From: Prorocentrum cordatum
Lineage: Eukaryota > Sar > Dinophyceae > Prorocentrales > Prorocentraceae
Reading direction: 5' to 3'
Assembly: GCA_963575745.1 (NCBI GenBank)
Contig: CAUYUJ010000903.1
Span: 578,001 to 642,000 of the forward strand
DNA length: 64,000 nucleotides
The position numbers and the translations under genes are program-made. The notes under the pieces were generated by a model. The model searched no databases. It worked only from the letters and a program-made list of their open reading frames with translations, and was not told where the DNA came from. Shown one piece after another: positions 32,330-43,460 of this stretch; the first letter of the stretch is position 1, and each line of letters begins with the position of its first letter.

Positions 32330-32530
32330 AAGAGTCTTCTAGGAGCCCTCTTGGGGCAGTCTTGAGATCCGCTTGGGGCGTCTTGGGGCCTTCTCGGCCC
32401 GTCTTTGGCCTCTGCGAAAACTCCCTTGAGCCCTGTTTGGAAGCGTCTTTGGGCTGTCCTGGTCTGTCGTGAGGCTCTTTTGGGAACATATTGGGGTCCT
32501 TTCGGGGGCATCTGAGTCTTGGTTTCATCA
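32330..32530. repeat. TCTTGG-type partial unit
   Basis: About 200 bp of TCTTGGGGC words without hook, ending near GTCTTGGTTTCATCAGGAG. Confidence 0.75.
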
Positions 32531-32599
32531 GGAGCGGAAAGAAATGACACAATGACTACAAATAAGACTGCCGCATGGTTTGACTGATGCTGGTCGCCT

Positions 32600-34110
32600 G
32601 GATATCCTCGTGGGACCCTGGGGCCAGCACGCGCCGCGCGACGTGCCAGAGGGACTCGCCACAGGACGCGCCACGGAACGTGCCAGGTTGCAATGCTGAC
32701 TGTATCGATATTGATGTACCGTGCCGAGGCCTGTGCTGTGCTGCGCTGTGCTGAACTGCGATGTGCCATGCCGCGATTGTGCTCTATAGCGTTGTGGATC
32801 GAGTCCTCCTTTGCACCCGAGTCCTGACCGAGCTGATCTGGATCTTGAGCTCGAGCTGCCTCAGCACATAGTAGCTGCCCCAGAGCTAATGGACAGGGGG
32901 ACATGCCAGGAGGACGCGCTGCAGAACGTCCCAAGGGACGCGCCAGGCGACGTGCCAGGGGACGTGCCACGGGGACGCACCGCGGGACGTGCCGAAGGGA
33001 CGCGCTACGGAACGTGCCAATGGACGTGCACCGCGCGACGTGCCAGGGGGACTCGCCACGGGACGCTCCGCGGAACGTGCCAGGCAACATGCCAGACTGC
33101 AATGCTAGGGGTATCGATATTGATGTACCGTGCCGAGGGCTGTGCTGTGCCTGGGCGTCTGCCTAGGGTTGGTTCGGGGTGACGGTGACCATTGACTGGG
33201 GATGTGACTGCGCGGATGCTGGCAAAATGTTGACATGAGTTGGGCACGGGGCAGGGCCTGTCACCTCCGCCTCAGCGTGCCTGAGAGCATCGTCAGTTCG
33301 AAAAAGAAACGTGCGCAGGCCTGAACATCAAAGTGCAATTTTCCATATGCCAATATGGAGGTTCCGTCCAAACTGAACGCCAATCTTCCAGATTCGGGTG
33401 AGACAATCAAATGCGCCGAACTTGTCGTAACACTTCGGCGGCCCTGAGCTGGAAGCCACCACCCACGTCAGCCTCCCAGCACACTCATTGTGTGCGCCCT
33501 GACATCCCGGAGGCGGGCGGCGAAGAGGCGGCGCCATCGGCACAGACGCCCAGGGCCGTCAACAACGTGAAAACACGGGAAAACACGCGTTTCGCTCAAG
33601 ACGTTCTCAGCACATCCTCATGCTAGACATCCGCCTGGGCAACCTGGACACGTGCAAACAAGCGTCTCGATCGAGATGTTCTCGACACATCCTCATGCTA
33701 GACATCCGCCTGGGCGACCTGGACACGTGAGAACAAGCCTCTGGTTCGAGACATCCTCAACAAATCCTCATGCTAGACATCTGTCTGGGCAACCTGGAGG
33801 CGTGAAACCAGGCGTCCCGCTCGAGACATCCTCAAGACCTGGGCACGTGAAAACAAGCATTTCACTTGAGAGATCCTCTGAATTCAGGTCCCCAGGAAAG
33901 GACAAGCTACAACGCAAAACAAGCGTTTCGATCGAGACATCCTCAACAAATTCTGAAAAACAAGCGTCTCGCGAGGGACATCTTGAATTTTTAATTCGCC
34001 GGCCCTCTTCCCACTCGTTACTTATCGCAAAAGAAATCCGCCGGCCCTCTTCCCGTCAGACCTGGGGGTAAACAGCTAAAAGAGAACCCTGGGCCTGTGC
34101 CCTTTCCGGG
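32600..34110. mobile_element. CG composite element, 5'-truncated (copy A)
   Basis: Lacks the CATGATSGACCC head but has the GGGACGTGCC array (32635-33090), the TTGTGCTCTATAGCGTTGTG block, ~80-bp GACATCCGCCTGGGCRACCTGG repeats (33580-33850), GTTTCGCTCGAGACATCCTC-like motifs and the canonical tail AGAGAACCCTGGGC ... GCCCTTTCCGGG. About 400 bp near 33175-33580 is unlike other copies. Confidence 0.75.
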
Positions 34111-34115
34111 GGGGG

Positions 34116-34356
34116 AAAACAATACCAAGGACATCCTCAGAAAACCATGCGGAAAAGCTGCAAAACCTAAAGAAAACAAATGTTGTTTCCATCTGATGGC
34201 CAGGAAACATATGAAAACACAAGGTTTGGGCTTCTCGACGTCACGAAACACTGTGTTTTCATAGGTTTCGTGGTCACCAGCTGTCAGAAACCTTGCTTTT
34301 CTTTAGGTTTTGCAGCTTTTTCGCATGGATTTCTTGGGATGTTCTTGGTTTCCTTT
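34116..34356. mobile_element. ~240-bp MITE-like inverted-repeat element
   Basis: Left arm CCAAGGACATCCTCAGAAAA, CCATGCGGAAAAGCTGCAAA, ACCTAAAGAAAA pairs with the right arm read backwards (CCAAGAACATCCCAAGAAAT, CCATGCGAAAAAGCTGCAAA, ACCTAAAGAAAA). Arms are over 50 bp, loop about 125 bp. It abuts the end of the preceding composite element. Confidence 0.85.
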
Positions 34357-34446
34357 TGTTTTTTTTTGCATTTCTAAATTTTTCGCATTTTCGCGTGCCC
34401 GCCCCTGACGCTGGGCGCTGCCAGTTCGGCGGCCGCTGTTCGCACC

Positions 34447-34671
34447 TTACAGTGGTTGTACTGGAACAGAGCGAAAGATCTGTGGTTGCAGACGGGCGCA
34501 ATGATGAGGGCGAATTCGTGGCGCACGTGACTCGTTTCTGACTGATTTCACATTCTTGAGGCGGAATACGTTCGAGCGACCAAGTCGCAGTGATTGGAAC
34601 TGGTTGTACTTTACTGCGCGCAGTGTCATAGCACAAATATCGCCAGCATCCACAACGCCAGCATCAGTTAA
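34447..34671 (-). pseudogene. 3' part of a split secreted-protein reading frame
   Basis: Continues in phase from the signal-peptide segment at 39218-39402 once 34672-39217 and one AA are removed, beginning LTDAGVVDAGDICAM. That frame runs to a stop at 34447. Another minus frame of the same stretch (to 34274) is Cys/Ser/Thr-rich and more protein-like (RIPPQECEISQKRVTCATNS), so a further indel near 34636 is possible. No family is recognised. Confidence 0.4.
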
Positions 34672-36892
34672 CATGATCGACCCACGAACCCGGAAAGGAA
34701 TATAGAACCGTAACACATGGCAGCGCTTTCAAAGACACCTGACTGGGGCAATGCTGAGTGTATCGATCTTGATGTACCATGCCGAAATCTGTGCTGTGCT
34801 GCACCGTGCTGAATTGCGATGTGCCATGCCGCGATTGTGCTCTATAGCGTCGTGGATCGAATCCTCCTTTGCATCCGAGTCCTGACCGAACTGATCTGGA
34901 TCTTAAGCTCGAGCTGCCTGAACACATAGTAGCTGCCCCACAGCTACTTGACAGGGGAACATGCCAGGAGGACGCGCCGCGAAAAGTCCCAAGGGATGCG
35001 CCAGGCGACGTGCCAGGGGACGTGCCATGGGGACGCACCGCGGGACGTGCCAAGGGGACGCGCTACGGAACGTGCCAATGGATGCGCCACGGGATGTGCC
35101 AGGGGACGCGCCGCGCGACGTGCCAGGGGGACTCGCCAAGGGACGCCGGGGACGAGGTGGATCGAGTCCTCCTTTGCATCCGAGTCCTGACCGAACTGAT
35201 CTGGATTTTAAGCTCGAGCTGCCTGAACACATAGTAGCTGCCCCAGAACTAATCGACAGGGGGACATGCCAGGAGGACGCGCCGCGGAACATCCCAAAGG
35301 ACACGCCAAGCGACGTGCCAGGGGACGTGCCATGGGCACGCACCGCGGGACGTGCCAAGGAGACGCGCTACGGAACGTGCCAATGGACGTGCCGCGGGAC
35401 GTGCCAGGGGACGCGCCACGCGACGTGCCAGGGGGACTCGCCAAGGGACGCCCCACGGAACGTGCCAAGTTGCAATGCTGAGTGTATCGATCTTGATGTA
35501 CCATGCCGAAATCTGTGCTGTGCTGCGCCGTGCTGAACTGCGATGTGCCATGCCGCGATTGTGCTCTAGATAGCGTTGTGGATCGAGTCCTCTTTGCATC
35601 CGAGTCCTGACCGAACTGATCTGGATCTTAAGCTCGAGCTGCCTGAACACATAGTAGCTGCCCCAGAACTAATCGACAGGGGGACATGCCAGGAGGACGC
35701 GCCGCGGAACGTCCCAAAGGACACGCCAAGCGACGTGCCAGGGGACGTGCCATGGGCACGCACCGCGGGACGTGCCAAGGAGACGCGCTACGGAACGTGC
35801 CAATGGACGTGCCGCGGGACGTGCCAGGGGACGCGCCACGCGACGTGCCAGGGGGACTCGCCAAGGGACGCCCCACGGAACGTGCCAAGGAACGTGCCAA
35901 GTTGCAATGCTGAGTCTATCGATCTTGATGTACTGTGCCGAAGTCTGTGCTGTGCTGCGCCGTGCTGACTTGCGATGTGCCATGCCGCGATTGTGCTCTA
36001 TAGCCTCGTGGATCGAGTCCTCCTCTGCATCCGAGTCCTGATCTGAATCTTAAGCTCGAGCTGCCTGAACACATAGTAGCTGCCCCAGAGCTAATTGACA
36101 AGGGGACATGCCAGGAGGACGCGCCGCGGAACGTCCCAAGGGACCCGCCAAGCGACGTGCCAGGGGACGTGCCACGGGCACGCACCGCGGGACGTGCCAA
36201 GGGGACGCGCTACGGAACGTGCTGGGGACAAGCGTTTCGCTCGAGACATCCTGCCAACATCCTCAGAATTCCTGCGCGGGGGCGCGGACGCGCGAGACAT
36301 CCTCGAAATTCTTGCGAGCGGGACGTATAAACAAGCATTTCGCCTGAGACATCCTCTGAATTCTGGACCCCCACGAGGCTCCCGCTCGAGACATCCCCCA
36401 ATTTTGCAAAACCAGCGGTTCGCTCGAAACGTCTTCAACAAATTATGAAAGACAAGCATTTCGCTCGAGACATCCTGCCAAAATTCAATGAAATCCTAGC
36501 AAAACAAACGAATTAGTCGAGACATCCTCGAAATTCCTGCGCGCGGGACGCGGCACGCGCGAAACATCATCGGAATTCCTGCGCGCGGGGCGCTTTTCCG
36601 CGTCGCGGTCGGCTCTGCAAAACCAGCGTTTCGCTCGAGACATCCTCAACAAATTCTGAAAACAAGCGTTTCGCTCGAGACATCCCCAACTCTGCAAAAC
36701 CAGCGTTTCGCTCGAGACATCCTCAACAAATTCTGAAAAACAAGCGTTTCGCTAGGGACATCCTCAAACTTTAATTCGCCGGCCCACCTCCCGCACGTAA
36801 TTTATCGCAGAATAATTTCGCCGGCCCAAGTCGCAGGGGGGCCGGGGGGTTAACCTACTAAAAGAGAACCCTGGGCCCGCGCCCTTTCCGGG
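34672..36892. mobile_element. CG composite element, GGACGTGCC cargo (copy B)
   Basis: Head CATGATCGACCCACGAACCC followed by GGAAAGGAATATAGA; tail CCTGGGCCCGCGCCCTTTCC then GGG. Inside are four tandem ~320-420-bp units, each with a GAGTCCTGACCGAACTGATC block, TTAAGCTCGAGCTGCCTGA and a 12-bp GGGACGTGCCAA array. Then come GTTTCGCTCGAGACATCCTC motifs and an ATTCGCCGGCCC/TTATCGCA pair. Confidence 0.88.
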
Positions 36893-36969
36893 AAACATGA
36901 TGGACCCACGAACCCGGAAAGGGATATAGACATGTGGAGCATGGACACGTTTTCATGATACCCAACTGG

Positions 36970-37125
36970 GCAACACCTCACGAAACATCCCACGAGACAC
37001 CTCACGAAACAGCCCACGAGACACCTCACGAAACATTCCACGAGACACCTCACGAAACATTTCACGAGACACCCCGCGAAACATTCCACGAGACACCCCA
37101 CGAAACATTCCACGACGACAGGCAA
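36970..37125. repeat. 24-bp tandem array in CG elements
   Basis: Two 12-bp halves, ACGAAACATYCC and ACGAGACACCYC. Also at 38197-38335, 48112-48260, 50697-50890 and 54725-54870. On plus it reads as HETPHETF-type repeats because 24 is a multiple of three. Confidence 0.95.
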
Positions 37126-37139
37126 CCACTCAACCAAGG

Positions 37140-38785
37140 CGGTGTGGTCGTGCTGGGGAGTGGTCGTGCTGGGGTGTGGTCGTGCTGGGGGGTGGTCGTG
37201 CTGGGGGGTGGTCGTGCTGGGGGGGTGGTCGTGCTGGGGGGTGGTCGTGCTGGGGCGTGGTCGTGCTGGGGCGTGGTCGTGCTGGGGCGTGGTCGTGCTG
37301 GGGCGTGGTCGTGCTGGGGCGTGGTCGTGCTGGGGTGTGGTCGTGCTGTGGTAAGGTCGTGCTGGGGTGCGGTCGTGCTGGGGTGTGGTCTTGCTGGGGT
37401 GGGGTCGTGCTGGGGTGTGATCGTGCTGGGGTGGGGTCGTGCTGGGGTGTGGTCGTGCTGGGGTGTGGTCGTGCTGGGTGGGGTCGTGCTGGGGTGGGGT
37501 CGTGCTGGGGTGTGGTCGTGCTGGGGTGTGGTCGTGCTGGGGTGTGGTCGTGCTGGGGCGTGGTCGTGCTGGGGTGGGGTCGTGCTGGGGGTGGGGTTTG
37601 CTGGGGTGTTCGTGCTGGGGTGCTCCGCACCCTGTGATTTATCGATCGGGTCGTGCTGGGGTGTGGTCGTGCTGGGGTGTGGTCGTGCTGGGGTGTGGTC
37701 GTGCTGGGGTGTGGTCGTGCTGGGGTGTGGTCGTGCTGGGGAGTGGTCGTGCTGGGGTGTGGTCGTGCTGGGGTGTGGTCGTGCTGGGGGGTGGTCGTGC
37801 TGGGGGGGTGGTCTGCTGGGGGGTGGTTGTGCTGGGGCGTGGTCGTGCTGGGGCGTGGTCGTGCTGGGGCGTGGTCGTGCTGTGGTGAGGTCGTGCTGGG
37901 GTGTGGTCGTGCTGGGGTGTGGTCTTGCTGGGGTAGGGTCGTGCTGGGGCGTGGTCGTGCTGGGGCGTGCTGGGGGCGTGGTCGTGCTGGGGTATGGTCG
38001 TGCTGTGGGTGGGTCGTGCTGGGGTGTGGTCGTGCTGGGGTGTGGGGGGTGGGGTCGTGCTGGGGTGTGGTCGTGCTGGGGTGGTCGGCGTGCTGGGGGG
38101 TGGTCGTGCTGTGGTGGGGTCGTGCTGGGGTGGGGTCGTGCTGGGGTGTGGTCGTGCTGGGGTGGTGGTCGTGCTGGGGCGTGGTCGTGCACCCCGCGAA
38201 ACATCCCAGGAGACACCTCACGAAACAACCCACGAGACACCTCACGAAACATTCCACGAGACACCCCGTGAAACATTCCACGAGACACCCCACGAACAGG
38301 CAACCACTCAACCATACACCCCACGAAACATTCCACGGGGGTGTGGTCGTGCTGGGGTGTGGTCGTGCTGGGGTGTGGTCGTGCTGGGGGGTGGTCGTGC
38401 TGGGGGGTGGTCGTGCTGGGGGGGTGGTCGTGCTGGGGGTGGTCGTGCTGGGGCGTGGTCGTGCTGGGGTGTGGTCGTGCTGGGGAGTGGTCGTGCTGGG
38501 GTGTGGTCGTGCTTGGGCGTGGTCGTGCTGGGGCGTGGTCGTGCTGGGGCGTGGTCGTGCTGGGGTGTGGTCGTGCTGTGGTGAGGTCGTGCTGGGGTGT
38601 GGTCGTGCTGGGGTGTGGTCTTGCTGGGGTAGGGTCGTGCTGGGGTCGGGTCGTGCTGGGGTGTGGTCGTGCTGGGGTATGGTCGTGCAGGGGTGGGGTC
38701 GTGCTGGGGTGGGGTCGTGCTGGGGTCTGGTCGTGCTGGGGTGTGGTCGTGCTGGGGTATGGTCGTGCTAGGGTGGGGTCGTGCA
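37140..38785. repeat. 16-bp GGTCGTGCTGGGGTGT satellite
   Basis: About 95 copies in two blocks (37140-38190, 38338-38785). Variable position 13-16 (GTGT, GCGT, GGGT, GAGT). Both strands are open for hundreds of codons because 16 bp read three times gives a 16-residue period with no stop (minus HTPARPHPSTTTPQHD; plus GVWSCWGVVVLGCGRA). Taken as non-coding. Confidence 0.95.
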
Positions 38786-39217
38786 TTTCGCTCGAGACAT
38801 CCTGCAAAATTCCAGGAAATCGTAAGATCAGATAACAAAAACAAATGAAATAGTCGAGACATAAATAGTCGAGACAACATCGAAATACCTTCGCGCGGGC
38901 GCTTTTCCGCGTCGCGGACGCTCTGCAAAACAAGCGTTTTCGCTCGAGACATCCTCGCAAACTCTGCGGAGCAAGCGTTTCGCTCGAGGACATCCTCAAC
39001 ACATCAACACACGAAAAAGTGGGCCCGCACCCCTGTATTTTATCGATCGGGATTTCAAAAACAAGCGTTTCGCTCGAGACATCCTCAAATTTTAATTCGC
39101 CGGCCTCCTTCGACCTCGTTATTTATCAGGGAAAAAATTCGCCGGCCTCCCTCAAGTTGGCACCGGGGGACAGGTTTACCTACTAAAAGAAAACCCTGGG
39201 CCCGCGCCCTTTCCGGG

Positions 39218-39402
39218 AAAAACGCACACAGCCCACACATGGTCGCTTTGACCGTCTCAGACACTATTTGCACAGTATCACCACCAGCAGATGAAGCGTG
39301 CGTGGTAGCATCCGTCGTCATATCCAGCACAAGCAGAAGCAGAAGTGCAGATTTCATCGTCAAGAGGAATATCATCGCCATGACGAAAGGCACAATGGCC
39401 AT
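39218..39402 (-). pseudogene. 5' part of a secreted-protein reading frame cut by CG elements
   Basis: ATG at 39402, with an in-frame TGA four codons upstream, supports the start. A long hydrophobic N-terminus (MAIVPFVMAMIFLLTMKSAL followed by LLLLVLDM) looks like a signal peptide. Then come DATTHASSAGGDTVQIVSET and VKATMCGLCA before the frame enters the tail of element C at 39217. Beyond that point the ORF only reads element sequence. Subtracting the element pair restores an in-frame continuation at 34671. The function is unknown. Confidence 0.5.
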
Positions 39403-39519
39403 GAACGTAAGTCAGAAAACAAAGTCGGCGGCATCAGGACCGGGAAAAAAAAACCAAGCGAACTTTTAGCTGCCAGGGGTGGATCTAGTGGGGGGGGCTC
39501 CATAACATTTAAATATACA

Positions 39520-39571
39520 CACACACACACTAGAACCATCGCGCGCGCTTCGCGCGCGGCTCAGGTTCTAG
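39520..39571. repeat. (CA)n plus GCGCGC hairpin element
   Basis: ACACACACACACACAC directly followed by CTAGAACCATC, GCGCGCGCTTCGCGCGCGG, CTCAGGTTCTAG: full arms, one extra G on the right. Confidence 0.92.
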
Positions 39572-39894
39572 CCCAGGCAGGGGGGGCGCTGGACGATCTT
39601 GGACAACGCTAATCCAGCACAGGCGCGCGACGGCATCAGAGGAAATGAGAAAAAGTAGAACAAAAAAAATAAAAATGCTTCTGGGGTTCCCGCTATCGCT
39701 TCGGTCAACTGGCTGTTGAAGCACCTCTGGGTGCTTCCTTGGGGGGGCGTCCGAAAAAACAGAGGTCCTGATAAACAAAAAAAACAAAAAGAATAAAAAG
39801 AAATAGGAAAAATATAAAGAAAAAAAGAAAAAAAAATAAAAAAATAAACAAAAAAAAAAAATAAAAAAAAAACAAAAATAAAAAAAATGGGTCC
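39572..39894. other. Spacer with A-rich tract
   Basis: No gene. 39775-39890 is over 80% A with AAAAATAAAAAAAA words; its complement gives poly-Phe shadows. Confidence 0.6.
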
Positions 39895-40372
39895 CTTGGG
39901 GGCATCGGTTCTGCAATCTGAAGCCGTCATTGGCCGTCTTGGCTGCGTGGAAGCCCGACTTGAGGCCACCTGCGGCCAGATTGAGACAATCCGGAAGCCT
40001 CCCGGGGGCCTCCTGGATGCAGTTTTGACGCATCGAGGGCACTCTTGCTATCTTAAAGCCTCTTGGACGTCTCCCAGGGGCCTTTAGGCCCTCGGGAAGC
40101 TTTTGGGGTCCTCGTCGGACCACTTGGGAGCCTCTTGCGGCCTCCTGTGGGCCTTTTGGGGGGAATGCTCTACTGTTGGGTCACGTTCCCCTTCTTGGGC
40201 CTCTCTTGGGGCTCTTGGGGCCCTCTCGGGCCGTCTTGGGCGCCTCAAGCACCGTCTTGGGGCCCTCGCGGGCCGTCTTGGGGCCCTCTTGGAGGCCTCT
40301 TCCTCTATGTTGGAGCGGTATTGGAAGCCTCTTGGGCCGTCTTGGAGCATCGGGATGCCAAAAGGCCGGAAA
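39895..40372. repeat. TCTTGG-type unit cut by a CG element
   Basis: Hook at about 40157 (GGGGGGAATGCTCTACTG ... GGTCACGTTCCCC), TCTTGG words, then the start of the tail (GCATCGGGATGCCAAAAGGC) ends at GGAAA where element D begins. The tail resumes after 41903. Confidence 0.82.
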
Positions 40373-41903
40373 CATGATCGACCCACGAACCCGGAAAGGA
40401 ATCTAGAAATGTAATGCATTGCAACATTTCAAAGACACCTGATAGGGCGACGGGCACATGCAATGCTGAATGTATCGATGATGATGTACTGTGCCGAGGG
40501 CTGTGCTGTGCTACGCCGTGCTGAACTGCGATGTGCCATGCCGCGATTGTGCTCTGTATAGCGTTGTGGATCGAGTCCTCCCTGGCATCCGAGTCCTCAC
40601 CGAACTGATCTGAAGCGTAAGCTCGAGCTGCCTGAGCAGATGGTAGCTGCCCCAGAACTAATCGACAGAGGGAACATGCCAGGAAGACGCGCCGCGGAAC
40701 GTCCCACGGGACGCGCCAGGCGACGTGCCAGGGGACGTGCCATGGGCACGCACCGCGGGACGTGCCAAGGGGACGCGCTACGGAACGTGCCAATGGACGT
40801 GCCGAGGGACGTGCCAGGGGACGCGCCGCGCGACGTGCCAGGCGGACTCGCCACGGAAGGCGCCAAGGAACGCGCCAAGGTGCATAGTTGAGTGTATCGA
40901 TCTTGATGTACCGTGCCGACGGCTGTGCCGTGCTGGGCCGTGCTGAACTGCGATGTGCCATGCCGCGATTGTGCTCTATATAGCGTTGTGGATCGAGTCC
41001 TCCCTGGCATCCGAGTCCTCACCGAACTGATCTGGAGCGTAAGCTCGAGCTGCCTGAGCAGAGGTAGCTGCCCCAGAACTAATCGACAGAGGGAACATGC
41101 CAAGAGGACGCGCCGCGGAACGTCCCAAGGGACGCGCCAGGCGACGTGCCAGGGGACGTGCCATGGGCCATGGGCACGCACCGCGGGACGTGCCAAAGGG
41201 ACGCGCTACGGAACGTGCCAGTGGACGTGCACCGCGCGACGTGCCAGGGGGACTCGCCACGGGACTCTCCGCGGAACGTGCCAGGCAACATGCCAAGCTG
41301 CAATGCTAAGGGTATCGATATTGATGTACCGTGCCGAGGGCTGTGCTGTGCCTGGGCGACCTGGACACGTGAAAACACGCGTTTCGCTCAAGACGTTGTC
41401 AGCACATCCTCATGCTAGACATCCGCCTGGGCAACCTGGACACGTGCAAACAAGCGTCTCGCTCGAGACATCCTCAACAAATGCTCATGCTAGACATCCG
41501 CCTGGGCGACCTGGACACGTGAAAACAAGCCTCTGGTTCGAGACATCCTCAACAAATCCTCATGCTAGACATCTGTCTGGGCCACCTGGAGGCGTGAAAC
41601 CAAGCGTCTCGCTCGAGACATCCTCAAGACCTGGGCACGTGAAAACAAGCATTTTACTTCAGAGATCCTCTGAATTCTGGTCCCCAGGAGAAGACAATAT
41701 ATCACACAAAACAAGCGTTTCGCTCGAGACATCCTCAACACATTCTGAAAAACTAGCGTTTCGCTCGAGACATCCTCAATTTTTAATTCGCCGGCCCTAC
41801 GCGACCTCGTTATTTATCGCAAAAGAAATTCGCCGGCCCTACAGCCGTCAAAACCGAGGGGAAACAAACTAAAAGAGAACCCTGGGCCTTTGCCCTTTCC
41901 GCG
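40373..41903. mobile_element. CG composite element, GGACGTGCC cargo (copy D)
   Basis: Head CATGATCGACCCACGAACCC; two ~430-bp GGGACGTGCC units; ~80-bp GACATCCGCCTGGG repeats (41400-41640); GTTTCGCTCGAGACATCCTC motifs; tail GCCCTTTCCGCG with one mismatch. Inserted in the A-rich tail of a TCTTGG unit. Confidence 0.88.
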
Positions 41904-43060
41904 AAAATTTTTAAAACCCGTCAAAGCCCAATCGTAAAACAATGAGCTGTGCCTCTTGGGGCCACCTTGGGAGATCTCTTGGAACCTCGTCGGCCCTCTT
42001 GGGAGCTTCTTGGGGGCCTCTTGGATCCGATTTGGGGCCTCTTGGGACTTCCCGAGAACCTCTCGGGGTAGAAAGCTCGGATTCTCGGTTCGTGTTTCCC
42101 TTCTTGGGCCTCTCTTGGGGCCGTCTTGGGGCCCTCGCGGGCCGCCTTGGGCGCCTCAGGCGTCTTGGGCGCCTCCGGCACCGCCTTGGGGCCCTCGTGG
42201 GCCGCCCAGGGCCCTCTTGAAAGCCTCTTCGGCCATCTTGGAGCTGTCTTAGAGGCCTCTTCCTCCTCCTTGTCCCCCTCCTCCTCCTCCCACTCCAGCT
42301 CTCTCTCCTCCTGATCTTCCTCCTCCTCCTGCAGCGTGTTCCGGAAGGCTCCCGCCGGAACATGCTGTGCACAAGTGCTGTCACTGCTCCCGCCACCGTG
42401 CCCTGGGTGGTGGGTCAGAGGCCTCATGGGTGTTGGTTTGGATCTCGTGGTCGGCCTGTCGGGGACGTCGTGAAGGCAGTTTCGCAGCTTCTCGGCAGCC
42501 GTTATGGGACCGTTGTGGGGCCTCCTCGGAGCTGTTTTGTGGCCTCTTTAGGCCTCGTTTGGGCTTCCTGGGTGCCTTTTGGGGGCCTCCTGGGGCCTCT
42601 TGGGGGCTCCTTGGGGCCTCCTGGGGCACTCGTCAAGGGGAGGGTCGAATTTTGGAGTCGTGGTCCCCCTCTTGGGCGCATCTTGGGGCCGTCTGTGGGC
42701 TCTGATGGGCTGTCTTGGGCGACTCTGGGGCCGTCTTGGGGCCCTCTTGGGCCGTCTTGGGGCGCTTTTGGGGGCCTATTGAGCTGTCTTGGAACGTCGG
42801 ACAGCCGAAAAAGCTGGAAGGCCAAAATCGTTCGAAAACCATTGTAAAATTAACGATTTCGGCCTCTTGAAGCGCTCTGGAGAGGCGTCTTGAAGCGTCG
42901 TGGAGTGCCTTGGGGGGCCTCTCGGGCCGTCTCGGGCCTATCTTGGGCGTCCTGGAGCGGTCTTTCGGCGACTCGGGGCCCGCTTGGGCCGTCTTGTGAA
43001 CCTCTGGAGGCCCTCCTGGACTATTTTGGACCTCCCCGGCCGCCCCGTCCTCCCATGGGG
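41904..43060. repeat. TCTTGG-type units
   Basis: Three blocks. Hooks at about 42064 (GGGTAGAAAGCTCGGATTC) and 42640 (GGGGAGGGTCGAATTTTGG), tail at 42795 (GTCGGACAGCCGAAAAAGC). A CCTCCT tract (42258-42335) and a small hairpin (GTTCCGG ... CCGGAAC) separate the first two. Confidence 0.82.
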
Positions 43061-43460
43061 GGTCGGAGGCGGCGGCCTCCGAGGCCCAGGACGCGGAAAC
43101 CATGTAAAAACACATGGGAAAATGAGCCCCGTGGCCCCCATGGGGGTCAGAGGCACCAATCTGGCGGGCCCAGGTCCCGTTCCCCGGTATGTATATATAT
43201 TCTCATACGCACCTCTCCGAGGGAGTAGAGCTCAGAGGCGATTAATGCGTCCGTCGTTCGCGATTTTTCTGGCCGGTTCGCTCGGGACATCCTCGAAATT
43301 CTGAAAATCGGTGGCACCCCTCACGCAGATCGTGACGTCAGGGTCCCAAAACACATAGGATTTCCAACGTTTTATCATAACACCTTCAAAAACACATGGT
43401 AATTTCAATGATTTTGACTCCGATTCTCAGAGAATGGCGGTTTCGCCTGAGACATCCTCC
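43061..43460. other. Mixed sequence with two solo CG-element motifs
   Basis: No gene. GGTTCGCTCGGGACATCCTC (about 43275) and GGTTTCGCCTGAGACATCCT (about 43440) are isolated relatives of the motif that otherwise sits inside CG elements. Confidence 0.4.

Larger units (their letters stand above)
36896..39217. mobile_element. CG composite element, 16-bp satellite cargo (copy C)
   Basis: Head CATGATGGACCCACGAACCC, GGAAAGGGATATAGACATG. Then a 24-bp array (ACGAAACATTCC plus ACGAGACACCTC), two blocks of the 16-bp satellite, GTTTCGCTCGAGACATCCTC motifs and the ATTCGCCGGCC/TTATTTATC pair. Tail AACCCTGGGCCCGCGCCC then TTTCCGGG. It sits three A's after copy B, head to tail. Confidence 0.9.

Noticed and set aside
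34672-36892. Helitron interpretation of the CG elements
   Set aside because: Ends are not 5'-TC and CTRR-3', and insertion is at A-runs rather than between A and T.
36970-37125. CRISPR-like direct repeats (24-bp units)
   Set aside because: Units are directly tandem with no unique spacers, in a eukaryotic genome; ordinary minisatellite.
36934-38271. 445-aa plus-strand ORF (and its 646-aa minus counterpart)
   Set aside because: Entirely generated by the 24-bp and 16-bp tandem repeats; both strands are open by composition alone.
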